This document shows, in pieces, positions 17,383-26,692 of a stretch of 64,000 bases of DNA. The position numbers and the translations under genes are program-made. Numbering within the stretch: the stretch's first letter is position 1; each line of letters begins with the position of its first letter. Source of the stretch: Shimia aestuarii (GTDB taxonomy: Bacteria > Pseudomonadota > Alphaproteobacteria > Rhodobacterales > Rhodobacteraceae). The notes below the pieces were generated by a model, which worked only from the letters and a program-made list of their open reading frames with translations, did not search any database and was not told the DNA's origin. The stretch lies in NCBI RefSeq assembly GCF_022814865.1, contig NZ_JAKVRD010000007.1:124001-188000 (forward strand), written 5' to 3'.

Positions 17383-18516
17383 ATGTCACCGCAGGGACCG
17401 GATTTCACCATCGGCGTGGAAGAGGAATACCTCCTCATCGACAAGGATAGCCTCGACCTCGCGGCCGCGCCGGACGGGCTGATGGAGGCCTGCAAGGCCG
17501 AGCTTGAAGGCCAGGTCAGCCCCGAGTTCCTCAACTGCCAGATCGAAATCGGCACGGCCGTCTGTCGCAACGTGGCCGAGGCCCGCGAAGACCTCAAGCG
17601 CCTGCGCTCGACCGTGGCGCGGGTGGCGGGCAAGTATAACCTCGCCCCGATCGCCGCCTCCTGCCATCCGTTCTCGGACTGGCGCAACCAACATCACACC
17701 GACAAGCAACGCTATAACGAGCTGCGCGACGACCTCGCAGGTGTGGTACGGCGTATGCTGATCTGCGGCATGCATGTCCATGTCGGCATCGACGGTCCGG
17801 ACCAACGCATCGACCTGATGAACCAGCTCAAGTATTTCCTGCCACATCTGCTTGCGCTGAGCTGTTCCTCGCCGTTCTGGCAAGGCGAGGATACGGGCCT
17901 GAGTTGTTACCGTCTGACGGTGTTTGACAACCTGCCCCGCACCGGCCTGCCGCCGCGCGTCGAGGGATGGGGCGAATATGAACGCTCGGTTGAGGCGATG
18001 AAAACCGTGGGCGTGATCGAGGACGCCTCCAAGATCTGGTGGGATCTGCGCCCCTCCTCTCGCTTTCCAACCATCGAGAGCCGGGTTTGCGATGTGTCGC
18101 CCCGCCTTGAAACCGCACTAACCCTTGCCGCATTGACCCAAGCCCTGACCCGGATGCTCTGGCGCCTCGCGATCAAGAACCAACGCTGGCGCCTCTATGA
18201 TAATTTTCTCATCTCCGAGAACCGCTGGCGTGCACAGCGATATGGCATTTCATCCGGCCTGATCGACTGGGGCCGCCGCGAAATCGTTTCCTTCGAAGAA
18301 CTCGCAGAAGAATTCATCGCGCTTCTACATGAAGACGCCGAAACCCTCGGCTGCCTGCGCGAAATCGAGAACACCCGCACCATCGTCGCCACCGGCAATA
18401 GCGCCGATCAACAACGCGCGGTCTACCGCGATGCGATCCAGGCCGAATACACCCATGAAGAGGCATTGCGCGCCGTGGTCAAACACCTGATCGAAGAATA
18501 CCACGCAGATTTGTAG
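17383..18516 (+). CDS. Carboxylate-amine ligase, YbdK/GCS2 family
   Basis: This 377-residue protein belongs to the glutamate-cysteine ligase type 2 (YbdK) family: [19 protein letters not shown] at the N-terminus, MHVHVGI near 130 and the [15 protein letters not shown] segment near 230 are characteristic. The E. coli homologue has weak glutamate-cysteine ligase activity in vitro; the real substrate is unsettled. The ATG at 17383 has GGGAGGG upstream. It sits inside the valine-degradation region but after the mmsA terminator and before a separate promoter, so it is probably its own transcription unit. Confidence 0.88.
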   Translation: MSPQGPDFTIGVEEEYLLIDKDSLDLAAAPDGLMEACKAELEGQVSPEFLNCQIEIGTAVCRNVAEAREDLKRLRSTVARVAGKYNLAPIAASCHPFSDWRNQHHTDKQRYNELRDDLAGVVRRMLICGMHVHVGIDGPDQRIDLMNQLKYFLPHLLALSCSSPFWQGEDTGLSCYRLTVFDNLPRTGLPPRVEGWGEYERSVEAMKTVGVIEDASKIWWDLRPSSRFPTIESRVCDVSPRLETALTLAALTQALTRMLWRLAIKNQRWRLYDNFLISENRWRAQRYGISSGLIDWGRREIVSFEELAEEFIALLHEDAETLGCLREIENTRTIVATGNSADQQRAVYRDAIQAEYTHEEALRAVVKHLIEEYHADL

Positions 18517-18559
18517 GAGGTCCGGGCATATTCGCCAGCCTGTTTTGCATTTTTGCGCA

Positions 18560-18588
18560 CTGACACCGCGCTTACGGCACTGTATAAT
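18560..18588 (+). promoter_or_regulatory. Strong sigma-70-type promoter for the acyl-CoA dehydrogenase gene
   Basis: CTGACA (18560-18565) and a perfect TATAAT (18583-18588) are separated by 17 bp, 38 bp upstream of the ATG at 18627. It is among the best consensus promoters in the window. Confidence 0.75.
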
Positions 18589-18626
18589 TTAACAGTCGTT
18601 CAATTTCGCGTTTTGGGAGGAACCCG

Positions 18627-19772
18627 ATGGATTTTGCACTGAGTGAAGAGCAAACCCTGATCTTTGATATGGCCAAGGGCTTTGGCGAAGAACACATCGC
18701 CCCCAACGCCCAGAAATGGGAGGCCGAAGGCACGATCCCGAAAGAGCTCTGGCCGCAGATTGCCGAGCTTGGCCTTGGCGGCATTTACGTCAGCGAAGAG
18801 TACGGCGGCTCCGGCCTGTCGCGCCTCGACGCGACCCTCGTCTTTGAGGCGCTCGCCATGTCCTGCCCCTCTGTCGGCTCCTTCCTGTCGATCCACAATA
18901 TGTGCGGCGGCATGATCGACAAATTCGGCAGCGAAGAAACCAAGCAGAAATGGCTTCCAGACCTCTGCACCATGTCCAAGGTCTTCTCCTACTGCCTGAC
19001 CGAACCCGGCTCCGGTTCCGACGCGGCCGCGCTCAAGACCCGCGCCGCCAAAACCAATGACGGCTATGTGCTGAATGGCACCAAGGCGTTTATCTCCGGC
19101 GGCGGCTACTCCGATGCTTATGTCACCATGGTGCGCACCGGCGATGACGGCCCCAAGGGCATCTCGACCGTGGTTGTCGAAGACGGCTCCGCGGGCCTGA
19201 GTTTTGGCGGGCTTGAGAACAAGATGGGCTGGCGCTCGCAACCGACCGCGCAGGTGCAGTTCGACGATTGTAAAGTCCCGCATGACAACCTCATCGGCGA
19301 AGAAGGCAAAGGCTTCTCCTACGCAATGGCCGGTCTCGACGGGGGCCGCCTCAACATCGCCGCCTCTGCGCTTGGTGGTGCGCAGAACGCCCTCGACCTG
19401 ACGATGCAATACATGGCCGAGCGCAAAGCCTTCGGCAAACCCATCAACCAGTTCCAGGCGCTGCAATTCCGCCTCGCCGAGTTCGAAACGAAGCTGCAAG
19501 CCGCCCGCATCTTCCTGCGCCAGGCCGCGTGGAAGCTCGACAACAAATCCCACGACGCGACCAAGTTCTGCGCCATGGCCAAGCTCATGGTGACCGATGT
19601 CGCCTTCGAAGTGGCAAATGGCTGTCTGCAACTGCACGGCGGTTATGGCTACCTTGCGGATTACGGGGTCGAGAAGATCGTGCGCGATCTGCGCGTCCAC
19701 CAGATTCTCGAAGGCACAAATGAGATCATGCGCCTGATCGTATCGCGCCAAATGATCGCCGATGCGGCCTGA
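18627..19772 (+). CDS. Acyl-CoA dehydrogenase, probable isobutyryl-CoA dehydrogenase
   Basis: The 381-residue flavoenzyme has the full acyl-CoA dehydrogenase fold: YCLTEPGSGSDAAALKT near 130, GWRSQPTAQVQFDDCKVP near 205, and the C-terminal LQLHGGYGYLADYGVEKIVRDLR with QILEGTNEIMR. The catalytic glutamate is the E of EGTNE. The sequence style and position before HIBCH and mmsB point to isobutyryl-CoA dehydrogenase (ACAD8-like), converting isobutyryl-CoA to methacrylyl-CoA. It has its own near-consensus promoter and GGGAGGAA as ribosome site. Assignment of the exact acyl chain is inference. Confidence 0.92.
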   Translation: MDFALSEEQTLIFDMAKGFGEEHIAPNAQKWEAEGTIPKELWPQIAELGLGGIYVSEEYGGSGLSRLDATLVFEALAMSCPSVGSFLSIHNMCGGMIDKFGSEETKQKWLPDLCTMSKVFSYCLTEPGSGSDAAALKTRAAKTNDGYVLNGTKAFISGGGYSDAYVTMVRTGDDGPKGISTVVVEDGSAGLSFGGLENKMGWRSQPTAQVQFDDCKVPHDNLIGEEGKGFSYAMAGLDGGRLNIAASALGGAQNALDLTMQYMAERKAFGKPINQFQALQFRLAEFETKLQAARIFLRQAAWKLDNKSHDATKFCAMAKLMVTDVAFEVANGCLQLHGGYGYLADYGVEKIVRDLRVHQILEGTNEIMRLIVSRQMIADAA

Positions 19773-19787
19773 TTCCGCAATTCGCAC

Positions 19788-19820
19788 CGACGCAATACCG
19801 ACGTGATACCGACGCGTTAC
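19788..19820 (+). repeat. Triple 11-bp tandem element, copy 2
   Basis: Units CGACGCAATAC, CGACGTGATAC and CGACGCGTTAC are contiguous, followed by AGA, and end 16 bp before the ATG of the HIBCH-type gene. It is therefore in the 5' leader or intercistronic RNA of that gene. See copies at 13490 and 38062. Confidence 0.8.
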
Positions 19821-19836
19821 AGATAGGGGTTTTCCC

Positions 19837-20877
19837 ATGGGCGATATCAATATTCGCAAGGTCGGAAAGACCGGCCGCATCACCTTTACCCGCCCCAAGG
19901 CGCTCAATGCGATGAGCTACGAGATGTGCATCGCCATCGAAGACGCGCTCGACGCGTGGTCCGATGACGATCAGGTCAAGATGCTGGTGATTGACGCCGA
20001 AGGCGAGAAGGCCTTTTGCGCAGGCGGCGACATCGCTGAACTGTACGAAACAGGGAAAGCCGGAAATTTCGCATTTGGACAGAAATTCTGGGCTGATGAG
20101 TACAGAATGAACGCCAAGATGTTCGAATTCTACAAGCCTGTGGCGAGCTTCATGCAGGGGTTCACAATGGGCGGCGGCGTCGGCGTCGGATGCCACGCAT
20201 CGCACCGTGTGGTTGGCGAGTCGAGCCAGATCGCCATGCCTGAATGCGGCATTGGCCTCGTACCGGATGTCGGCGGCTCCTACATCCTCGCTCATGCGCC
20301 GGGCCGTCTTGGCGAATATCTCGGCCTCACCGCCTCACGCCTCGCCGCCGGAGACGCCATCCTCGCGGGCTTCGCAGACTACTATATCCACGAGAAGAAC
20401 TGGCCGGAACTCATTGCAAAACTTGAAGAAACTGGCGATTGGACATTGATTGACGCCGCTGCGGAACCGGTGCCTGAGGCGGCGCTCGCCACACAAGAAG
20501 ACGAGATCAACGCCTTCTTCGGCGGCGAGGCACTGCCCGATATTGTCAACGCCCTGAAGGCCAGCAAAAGCACCTTCGCAGAAGCCGCGCTCAAGAAGCT
20601 CTCCCGCAACTCACCCCTCGCCATGGGGTGCACGCTCGAGATCATCCACCGGGTGCGCGGCACCGAGACACTCCGCCCGGCCCTCGAACAAGAATACCGC
20701 TTTACCTATCGCGCGATGCAAAAGGGCGATTTCCTTGAAGGAATCCGCGCCCAGATCATCGACAAGGACAGAAACCCAAGCTGGAAACACGCGCTTTCCG
20801 CGCTCCCGGCCACCGCCGTGAGCCAGATGTTGATGCCTTTGGGAGAGGCAAAACTCACATTCGAAAAGGGAGACTAA
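19837..20877 (+). CDS. 3-hydroxyisobutyryl-CoA hydrolase (HIBCH-type enoyl-CoA hydratase/isomerase family)
   Basis: The 346-residue protein is longer than a simple enoyl-CoA hydratase and has the HIBCH layout: TFTRPKALNAMSYEM near 25, the oxyanion-hole segment KAFCAGGDIAELYETGK near 65, GFTMGGGVGVGCHASHRV near 110, and a C-terminal extension ending in a DKDRNPSWKH segment. HIBCH hydrolyses 3-hydroxyisobutyryl-CoA in valine catabolism, protecting the cell from methacrylyl-CoA. It is followed after 3 bp by mmsB, which uses its product. A tandem 11-bp repeat lies just before its start. Confidence 0.92.
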   Translation: MGDINIRKVGKTGRITFTRPKALNAMSYEMCIAIEDALDAWSDDDQVKMLVIDAEGEKAFCAGGDIAELYETGKAGNFAFGQKFWADEYRMNAKMFEFYKPVASFMQGFTMGGGVGVGCHASHRVVGESSQIAMPECGIGLVPDVGGSYILAHAPGRLGEYLGLTASRLAAGDAILAGFADYYIHEKNWPELIAKLEETGDWTLIDAAAEPVPEAALATQEDEINAFFGGEALPDIVNALKASKSTFAEAALKKLSRNSPLAMGCTLEIIHRVRGTETLRPALEQEYRFTYRAMQKGDFLEGIRAQIIDKDRNPSWKHALSALPATAVSQMLMPLGEAKLTFEKGD

Positions 20878-20880
20878 GCC

Positions 20881-21753
20881 ATGAAAATCGGATTTATTGG
20901 ACTTGGCAACATGGGCGGTCCTATGGCCGCAAACCTCGCCAAAGCCGGGCATGAGGTCACGGGGTTCGATATGGCCGAGGTGACCGTTGAGGGCGTCACC
21001 ATGGCCGCCTCTGGGCCCGACGCCGCCAAGGGTGCCGACGTGGTGATCACCATGCTCCCCAACGGCCAAATCCTGCGCAGCGTTGCGGCAGAACTGATCC
21101 CCGCGATGGATAAAGGCGCGGCACTTGTCGATTGCTCGACCGTAGATGTCGAAAGCGCCCGTGCTGTGGCAGAACAGGCCGAGGCCGCGGGTCTTCTGGC
21201 CGTGGACGCCCCTGTGTCTGGCGGTGTTGGCGGTGCAGCCGGCGGCACGCTCACCTTCATGGCTGGCGGCAGCGACGCCGCATTTGCCAAGGCCGAGCCC
21301 CTCTTTGACATCATGGGCCAGAAGGCCGTGCATTGCGGCGAAGCAGGAGCCGGGCAGGCCGCGAAGATCTGCAACAACATGATCCTTGGTGTGACCATGA
21401 TCGCCACCTGCGAAGCCTTTGCGCTCGCCGACAAGCTTGGTCTTGATCGTCAGAAGATGTTCGACGTGGTGTCGACCTCTTCGGGCTATTCCTGGACCAT
21501 GAATGCCTATTGCCCAGCCCCGGGGGTTGGGCCGCAATCGCCCTCAGACAACGACTACAAGCCCGGTTTTGCGGCCGACCTGATGCTCAAGGACCTGCGC
21601 CTTTCGCAACAGGCCGCTGAGGCTGCTGACGCAGACACCCCGATGGGTCAGATGGCGCGCGACCTCTATGCCAAGTTCGTCGAAAACGAAGATGGGGCCG
21701 GAATGGATTTCTCGGCCATGCTACCCCGCTTTGAGAAACGTGGGCGCGGCTAA
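20881..21753 (+). CDS. mmsB: 3-hydroxyisobutyrate dehydrogenase
   Basis: The 290-residue NAD-dependent enzyme oxidises 3-hydroxyisobutyrate to methylmalonate semialdehyde, the substrate of MmsA. It starts MKIGFIGLGNMGGPMAANLA (Rossmann GLGNMG), has the family signature DAPVSGGVGGAAGGTL near 115 and the catalytic lysine motif GAGQAAKICNNM near 165. The gap to the preceding gene is 3 bp with AAGGGAGA as ribosome site inside it, so the two are co-translated. The length is normal. Confidence 0.96.
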   Translation: MKIGFIGLGNMGGPMAANLAKAGHEVTGFDMAEVTVEGVTMAASGPDAAKGADVVITMLPNGQILRSVAAELIPAMDKGAALVDCSTVDVESARAVAEQAEAAGLLAVDAPVSGGVGGAAGGTLTFMAGGSDAAFAKAEPLFDIMGQKAVHCGEAGAGQAAKICNNMILGVTMIATCEAFALADKLGLDRQKMFDVVSTSSGYSWTMNAYCPAPGVGPQSPSDNDYKPGFAADLMLKDLRLSQQAAEAADADTPMGQMARDLYAKFVENEDGAGMDFSAMLPRFEKRGRG

Positions 21754-21763
21754 AGACGTAAGG

Positions 21764-21784
21764 CCCCGCCCGCCTTGGGCGGGG
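21764..21784. terminator. Convergent hairpin between mmsB and the patatin gene
   Basis: A perfect 8-bp stem CCCCGCCC/GGGCGGGG with loop GCCTT occupies the 31-bp gap between convergent genes. It lacks a T-tract. Confidence 0.5.
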
Positions 21785-22660
21785 TCACCCCTTCAGCAGA
21801 TCGCGGATCGCATCTGCCTGATCCCGCACGATCCGTTCACCTTCGCTGATCGCCTTATCGGCTCGGAACAGTTCCAACACCGACATGTCGTTTAGATCCG
21901 CCTCAAGGGCGAGGTTCGGTGGATCAGAGGCGCTTCGGGTCTTCCGGACATATTCCGTCATGATATCAATGGAAGTCGACACCACATCGAGCGAGTTCGG
22001 CCCCGGCTCGCTATCCGGTTGCAGCATATCGCGCACGCTATCTGGCAGCTTCTCCACCCACCCCGCAGAACCCAATTTGGATAGAAAGCTTTCGCGTGGT
22101 TCCCAAAGGTTGCCGAACTTTGCGTTGGGATTTACAGCAAGGGTCACGTCCGCCTCAAGTGCACGACAGGCAGAGCTTGGGACCGGATTGACCAGCCCTC
22201 CATCCAACAGCCATTTCCCATCAACCTTGTGAGGGCTGAACAAACCGGGGATCGAGATGGTCGCCCGAATGGCGTCAAAAAGCGATCCGCGTTGGATCCA
22301 GATCTCCCGCCCCGTCGCCATATCCGTTGCGACGACGATAAACGGCTTGCCGAGGTCTTCGATCCGTTCCGGCAGATCGAGATCCTTGAGCATCTCGCGC
22401 ACTGTCCCACCGCGCAAAAGACCGCCATGTTCAAACCGCAGGTCGACGTAGTTGAGCATTCCGCGTTGTGTCAGGGCGCGCGCCCAATCTTCCAGGCGAG
22501 ACAGACGGCCAGAGGCCCATGCCGCGCCCACAAGCGCGCCCATAGAGCATCCAGCGACCACGTCCGGAGCAACGCCGATCGCATCAAGCTCTTTGAGCAC
22601 ACCGATATGGCACCACCCTCGCGCACCACCAGAGCCAAGAGCGATCCCGAGCCGGCTCAT
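21785..22660 (-). CDS. Patatin-like phospholipase (RssA-type)
   Basis: The 291-residue protein is a bacterial patatin: glycine-rich oxyanion loop [15 protein letters not shown] near 8-22, nucleophile serine S39 in GCSMG, and the catalytic aspartate in [11 protein letters not shown] near 185. These hydrolyse acyl esters; cellular substrates are generally unknown. The ATG at 22660 overlaps the uvrA stop as ATGA, so it is co-transcribed behind uvrA and may fall under the same LexA control. A longer frame to 22753 lies inside uvrA and is rejected. Confidence 0.9.
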   Translation of the reverse strand: MSRLGIALGSGGARGWCHIGVLKELDAIGVAPDVVAGCSMGALVGAAWASGRLSRLEDWARALTQRGMLNYVDLRFEHGGLLRGGTVREMLKDLDLPERIEDLGKPFIVVATDMATGREIWIQRGSLFDAIRATISIPGLFSPHKVDGKWLLDGGLVNPVPSSACRALEADVTLAVNPNAKFGNLWEPRESFLSKLGSAGWVEKLPDSVRDMLQPDSEPGPNSLDVVSTSIDIMTEYVRKTRSASDPPNLALEADLNDMSVLELFRADKAISEGERIVRDQADAIRDLLKG

Positions 22661-25515
22661 TCCGCGGCAACCCGTTTGGCCGCTAGCATCGGTTTCAGGT
22701 AGCGCCCTGTATGACTGCGTTCGACCTCGGCCACATCCTCGGGCGTCCCGCAAGCCGCGATCTCGCCCCCGCCATCACCGCCCTCTGGGCCAATGTCGAT
22801 GATCCAATCCGCAGTCTTGATCACATCGAGGTTGTGTTCGATCACGACGACCGTATTGCCCTGCTCAACCAACTCATGCAGAACCTCGAGAAGTTTTCGC
22901 ACGTCTTCGAAATGCAGGCCCGTGGTCGGTTCATCTAGGATATAGAGGGTACGCCCTGTGGACCGCTTTGCCAGTTCCTTGGAAAGCTTGACCCGCTGTG
23001 CCTCACCACCAGAGAGCGTCGTCGCCTGCTGGCCGACTTTGATGTAGCCAAGGCCGACCCGCGCCAGCGCATCCATCTTGTCCCGGATCGAGGGCACCGC
23101 CTTGAAGAAGTCCTGCGCATCTTCCACCGTCATATCGAGGACATCCGCAATGCTTTTGCCCTTGAATTTGATCTCCAGTGTCTCGCGGTTGTAGCGCGCA
23201 CCGTTGCAGGTTTCGCAGGTGACATAGACATCAGGCAAGAAATGCATCTCGATCTTGATGACCCCGTCCCCCTGACAGGCTTCACAACGCCCGCCTTTGA
23301 CGTTGAAACTAAACCGTCCCGGCTTGTAGCCCCGCGTCTTGGCCTCTGGTAGCCCCGCGAACCAATCTCGGATCGGAGTAAACGCCCCGGTATAGGTCGC
23401 GGGGTTGGAACGCGGTGTGCGGCCAATCGGGCGTTGGTCGATGTCGATGACCTTGTCGAGATGCTCGAGCCCCTTGATCGTCTCACAAGGAGCAGGCGTT
23501 TGGCGCGCCCCGTTGAGGCGCATTGAGGCCGTCTTGAACAGGGTTTCAATGGTGAGGGTTGACTTTCCCCCTCCAGACACACCCGTCACGCACACGAATT
23601 TCCCAAGTGGGAAATCCGCTGTGGCAGATTTGAGGTTGTTCCCGGTCGCCTTGACGACAGTGACTTTCTTGCCGTTCCCATCCCGGCGCTCTGTCGGTAC
23701 GGTGATCTCGCGCTCGCCTGAAAGATACTGACCGGTCAGCGAGGCCGGATCCTCGGCGATCTCTTTCGGCGTGCCTTTAGAGACGACGCGACCACCATGC
23801 ACACCAGCGCCGGGGCCGATATCGAACACATAGTCGGCCTCGCGGATCGCTTCTTCGTCGTGTTCGACAACAATGACAGTATTGCCCTGATCCCGTAGGT
23901 TCTTGAGTGTCCCAAGAAGCCGATCATTGTCACGTTGGTGAAGCCCGATCGACGGCTCGTCGAGCACGTAGAGCACCCCGGTCAAACCGGACCCAATCTG
24001 CGACGCGAGCCGAATTCGCTGGCTCTCACCACCGCTTAGCGTTCCACTTGAACGTGATAGTGTAAGGTATTCCAAACCAACGTTATTTAGGAAACCAAGC
24101 CGCTCTTTGATCTCTTTGACGATGGCACGTGCGATCTCTTTTTTCTGAGCCGTCAGATGGTTTGGCGCGTCTTCGATCCAACGATAGGCTTCGCGGATCG
24201 ACATCTCGACGACCTTGCCGATATGCAGACCGGCGATGCGCACCGCCAAGGCCTCTTCCCGAAGGCGATATCCGCCGCAGGTGCCACAGGGTCGGTTGTT
24301 CTGGTAGCGTTCAAACTCTTCGCGGATCCAGTTGGAATCCGTCTCGCGATAGCGACGCTCCATGTTTGGAATGACGCCCTCGAAGACGCGCGTCACCTGA
24401 TAGACGCGGCCCCCCTCATCATATCGGAAGGGGATTTCTTCCTCGCCGGAACCATACAGAAAAACCTGTTGCACATGTTTCGGCAGTTTTTTCCAAGGGG
24501 TATTCTTGTCAAATTCGTAATGGCGCGCAATCGCCTCGATGGTCTGCAAGAAGTACGGCGATTTCCCCTTCCGCCATGGCGCGAGCGCTCCATCATAAAG
24601 ACGCAGCGTCGCATCTGGCACCACAAGGCGCTCATCAAAGAACAGCTCTTTGCCAAGCCCATCGCAATCGGGACAGGCCCCAAACGGCGCGTTGAACGAG
24701 AAAAGGCGCGGCTCGATCTCTGGGATCGTGAAACCGCTCACCGGACACGCGAAATTCTCGGAAAACGTGATCCGCTCTGGGTCGCCTTCCTTCGGTGCCG
24801 TCTCCAGAACCGCAATGCCGTCGGCAAGATCAAGCGCCGTGCGCAGACTGTCGGCAAGACGGGTTTCCATCCCTTCGCGCACCACAATACGATCCACCAC
24901 GACGTCAATGTCATGACGAAACTTCTTGTCGAGTGTTGGCGGTTCATCCAGATCGTAGAATGTTCCATCGACCTTCACGCGTTGAAAGCCTTGTTTGCGC
25001 AGCTCTAGAAATTCCTTACGGTACTCGCCTTTGCGGTCACGAATAATTGGCGCAAGAAGATAACCGCGCGTCCCCTCTTCGAAAGACATAATCCGGTCGA
25101 CCATATCCTGCACCTGTTGCGCTTCGATGGGCAGGCCCGTCGCCGGGCTATAGGGCGTCCCGACGCGCGCAAAAAGCAGACGCAAGTAGTCGTAGATCTC
25201 GGTCACCGTGCCAACGGTTGAGCGCGGGTTCTTGGAGGTCGTCTTCTGTTCGATCGAGATTGCCGGGGATAGCCCGCTAATATGATCGACATCCGGCTTT
25301 TCCATCATGTCGAGGAACTGTCGCGCATAGGCAGAGAGAGATTCGACGTAGCGCCTCTGCCCCTCAGCATAGATCGTATCGAAGGCGAGAGACGATTTTC
25401 CGGAACCGGACAGGCCAGTTATCACCACAAGCTGATCACGTGGAATGTCCACATCGACGTCTTTGAGATTGTGTTCGCGCGCGCCGCGCACTTCGATATT
25501 CTTCAGCTCGGCCAT
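22657..25515 (-). CDS. uvrA: Excinuclease ABC subunit A
   Basis: The 952-residue damage-recognition ATPase of nucleotide excision repair has both ABC cassettes (Walker [16 protein letters not shown] near 33; [11 protein letters not shown] near 650), two ABC signatures ([28 protein letters not shown]) and zinc-finger cysteine pairs ([14 protein letters not shown] with CETCNG). It starts [20 protein letters not shown] as expected. A GAAC-N7-GAAC LexA site lies 66 bp upstream. The gene overlaps the patatin gene downstream. Confidence 0.98.
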   Translation of the reverse strand: MAELKNIEVRGAREHNLKDVDVDIPRDQLVVITGLSGSGKSSLAFDTIYAEGQRRYVESLSAYARQFLDMMEKPDVDHISGLSPAISIEQKTTSKNPRSTVGTVTEIYDYLRLLFARVGTPYSPATGLPIEAQQVQDMVDRIMSFEEGTRGYLLAPIIRDRKGEYRKEFLELRKQGFQRVKVDGTFYDLDEPPTLDKKFRHDIDVVVDRIVVREGMETRLADSLRTALDLADGIAVLETAPKEGDPERITFSENFACPVSGFTIPEIEPRLFSFNAPFGACPDCDGLGKELFFDERLVVPDATLRLYDGALAPWRKGKSPYFLQTIEAIARHYEFDKNTPWKKLPKHVQQVFLYGSGEEEIPFRYDEGGRVYQVTRVFEGVIPNMERRYRETDSNWIREEFERYQNNRPCGTCGGYRLREEALAVRIAGLHIGKVVEMSIREAYRWIEDAPNHLTAQKKEIARAIVKEIKERLGFLNNVGLEYLTLSRSSGTLSGGESQRIRLASQIGSGLTGVLYVLDEPSIGLHQRDNDRLLGTLKNLRDQGNTVIVVEHDEEAIREADYVFDIGPGAGVHGGRVVSKGTPKEIAEDPASLTGQYLSGEREITVPTERRDGNGKKVTVVKATGNNLKSATADFPLGKFVCVTGVSGGGKSTLTIETLFKTASMRLNGARQTPAPCETIKGLEHLDKVIDIDQRPIGRTPRSNPATYTGAFTPIRDWFAGLPEAKTRGYKPGRFSFNVKGGRCEACQGDGVIKIEMHFLPDVYVTCETCNGARYNRETLEIKFKGKSIADVLDMTVEDAQDFFKAVPSIRDKMDALARVGLGYIKVGQQATTLSGGEAQRVKLSKELAKRSTGRTLYILDEPTTGLHFEDVRKLLEVLHELVEQGNTVVVIEHNLDVIKTADWIIDIGPEGGDGGGEIAACGTPEDVAEVERSHTGRYLKPMLAAKRVAAE

Positions 25516-25580
25516 GATAATCCTCGCGGTGACTGCCCAAGAAATAGGTCAGATCAGCAGAGTCGCCAACCCAAAAACAT

Positions 25581-25595
25581 GAACAAAGCATGAAC
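25581..25595. promoter_or_regulatory. LexA (SOS) box upstream of uvrA
   Basis: GAAC-AAAGCAT-GAAC is an exact match to the alphaproteobacterial direct-repeat SOS box GAAC-N7-GAAC. It lies 66 bp before the uvrA start, a gene that is classically SOS-induced. Confidence 0.8.
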
Positions 25596-25620
25596 TTTAC
25601 CATTTTTTGGTCGTTTCTTG

Positions 25621-25636
25621 AATTGTATTCACAATT
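25621..25636. promoter_or_regulatory. Inverted repeat upstream of the rhodanese gene
   Basis: AATTGT-ATTC-ACAATT is a perfect 6-bp palindrome with a 4-bp spacer in the divergent uvrA/rhodanese gap, 63 bp before the rhodanese start. It could be a repressor site; no partner is known. Confidence 0.35.
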
Positions 25637-25698
25637 TCGAATGTTATTTCTGAGGCAATGGAAACACCGGCGCGGACCGGACAGCGAAGAGGTTCACC

Positions 25699-26058
25699 AT
25701 GTTCTTTCTCAGGCAAAAGCCCAAAGCCGGAATGAGTGCACAGGAGGCCGTCCAAGGCGCCAAGGCCGGGGCGATCACCGTGATTGATGTGCGCGACGGA
25801 ATGGAGCTTGCGAACTCCGGTATTGCCGAAGGGGCACTCCACATGCCCTTGATGCGACTGCGCGATATGGCCGATCCGCGCCACCCTGACTATCACCCAG
25901 CCCTCAAGACCACTGGCAAGATCGCTGTCTATTGCGCCTCTGGCGCGCGGTCACATTCTGCCGCATCCGTGTTGCGCCAACTTGGCTATGAAGACGTACA
26001 CAACATCGGTGGTTTGTCGCATTGGGTGCAGGCTGGCGGCAAGGTCATCCGCACCTAG
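25699..26058 (+). CDS. Rhodanese-like domain protein
   Basis: A single rhodanese domain fills this 119-residue protein. The active-site loop is CASGAR with the persulfide-carrying cysteine at C79, preceded by VIDVRDGMELANSGIAEGALHMPL near 28-51 and followed by the LGYEDVHNIGGLSHW segment. Such single-domain enzymes move sulfane sulfur. There is no signal peptide, so it is cytoplasmic. AGAGG precedes the ATG. It is divergent from uvrA and convergent with a methyltransferase; no operon partner tells what it serves. Confidence 0.93.
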   Translation: MFFLRQKPKAGMSAQEAVQGAKAGAITVIDVRDGMELANSGIAEGALHMPLMRLRDMADPRHPDYHPALKTTGKIAVYCASGARSHSAASVLRQLGYEDVHNIGGLSHWVQAGGKVIRT

Positions 26059-26073
26059 AGCTGCGCACCCGCC

Positions 26074-26670
26074 CTATGTGCGGCGCGCTATAGCCCAAGC
26101 ACAGATCGGCATTTCCGGATCGTTTTCAAGCGTGTCCCGACCCTCATCATACATCGGAGGCCACGGCAGTTCGAGATTGCGCGCTGCAGCGGGACGGTTT
26201 CCCCATTGCTCGGCTTGAATCTCGTCCTCCGCGAATCCGCATTCAATCAACAGGTTCTTGAGGCCGCGCGCAGACCAACGCGAATTGTCCAAAGGCGCCG
26301 CATGAAACGGAATGTGGAAAGGCACCGCGACCCAGAAATGCCCTCCTTTCCGAAGCATCCTGCGCACGTTCTTCGTCGCCGCGTAGGGGCGATCAAGATG
26401 TTCCCAGACCTGGTTGGCGATGATGAGGTCGAATTTGCGCGGCTTTCCGTCCGGACGTGGGAACGGACCCGCGCAAATGTCAAACTCGGGGTAGATGAAG
26501 CGTTCGTAGGAGCGAAACCCAAACTGTTCGCCCCATCGCCCCGAGATTTCCGCTGCATCTAGTCGCTCAGGATCAAGCGCACGGATCATGCGGCGGCTCG
26601 ATTTGGCCATAACGATCCGATTAAGGCTTGGCACTTCGGGCTCCCGGCTGGATCGGTGGGGACGGGCCAT
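26074..26670 (-). CDS. Class I SAM-dependent methyltransferase (type 11-like)
   Basis: The 198-residue protein shows the later motifs of a class I methyltransferase: FDLIIANQVWEHLDRPYAAT near 80-100 and the post-motif MLRKGGHFWVAVPFH near 105-120. The usual glycine-rich motif I is degenerate here (LDAAEISGRWGE), as in a subgroup of these enzymes. The substrate is unknown. The ATG at 26670 has GGAGAGGGG upstream and lies 22 bp after the lpd stop on the same strand, so it may be co-transcribed with lpd. Confidence 0.75.
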   Translation of the reverse strand: MARPHRSSREPEVPSLNRIVMAKSSRRMIRALDPERLDAAEISGRWGEQFGFRSYERFIYPEFDICAGPFPRPDGKPRKFDLIIANQVWEHLDRPYAATKNVRRMLRKGGHFWVAVPFHIPFHAAPLDNSRWSARGLKNLLIECGFAEDEIQAEQWGNRPAAARNLELPWPPMYDEGRDTLENDPEMPICAWAIARRT

Positions 26671-26692
26671 AGGCGCGCCCCTCTCCGATTGC

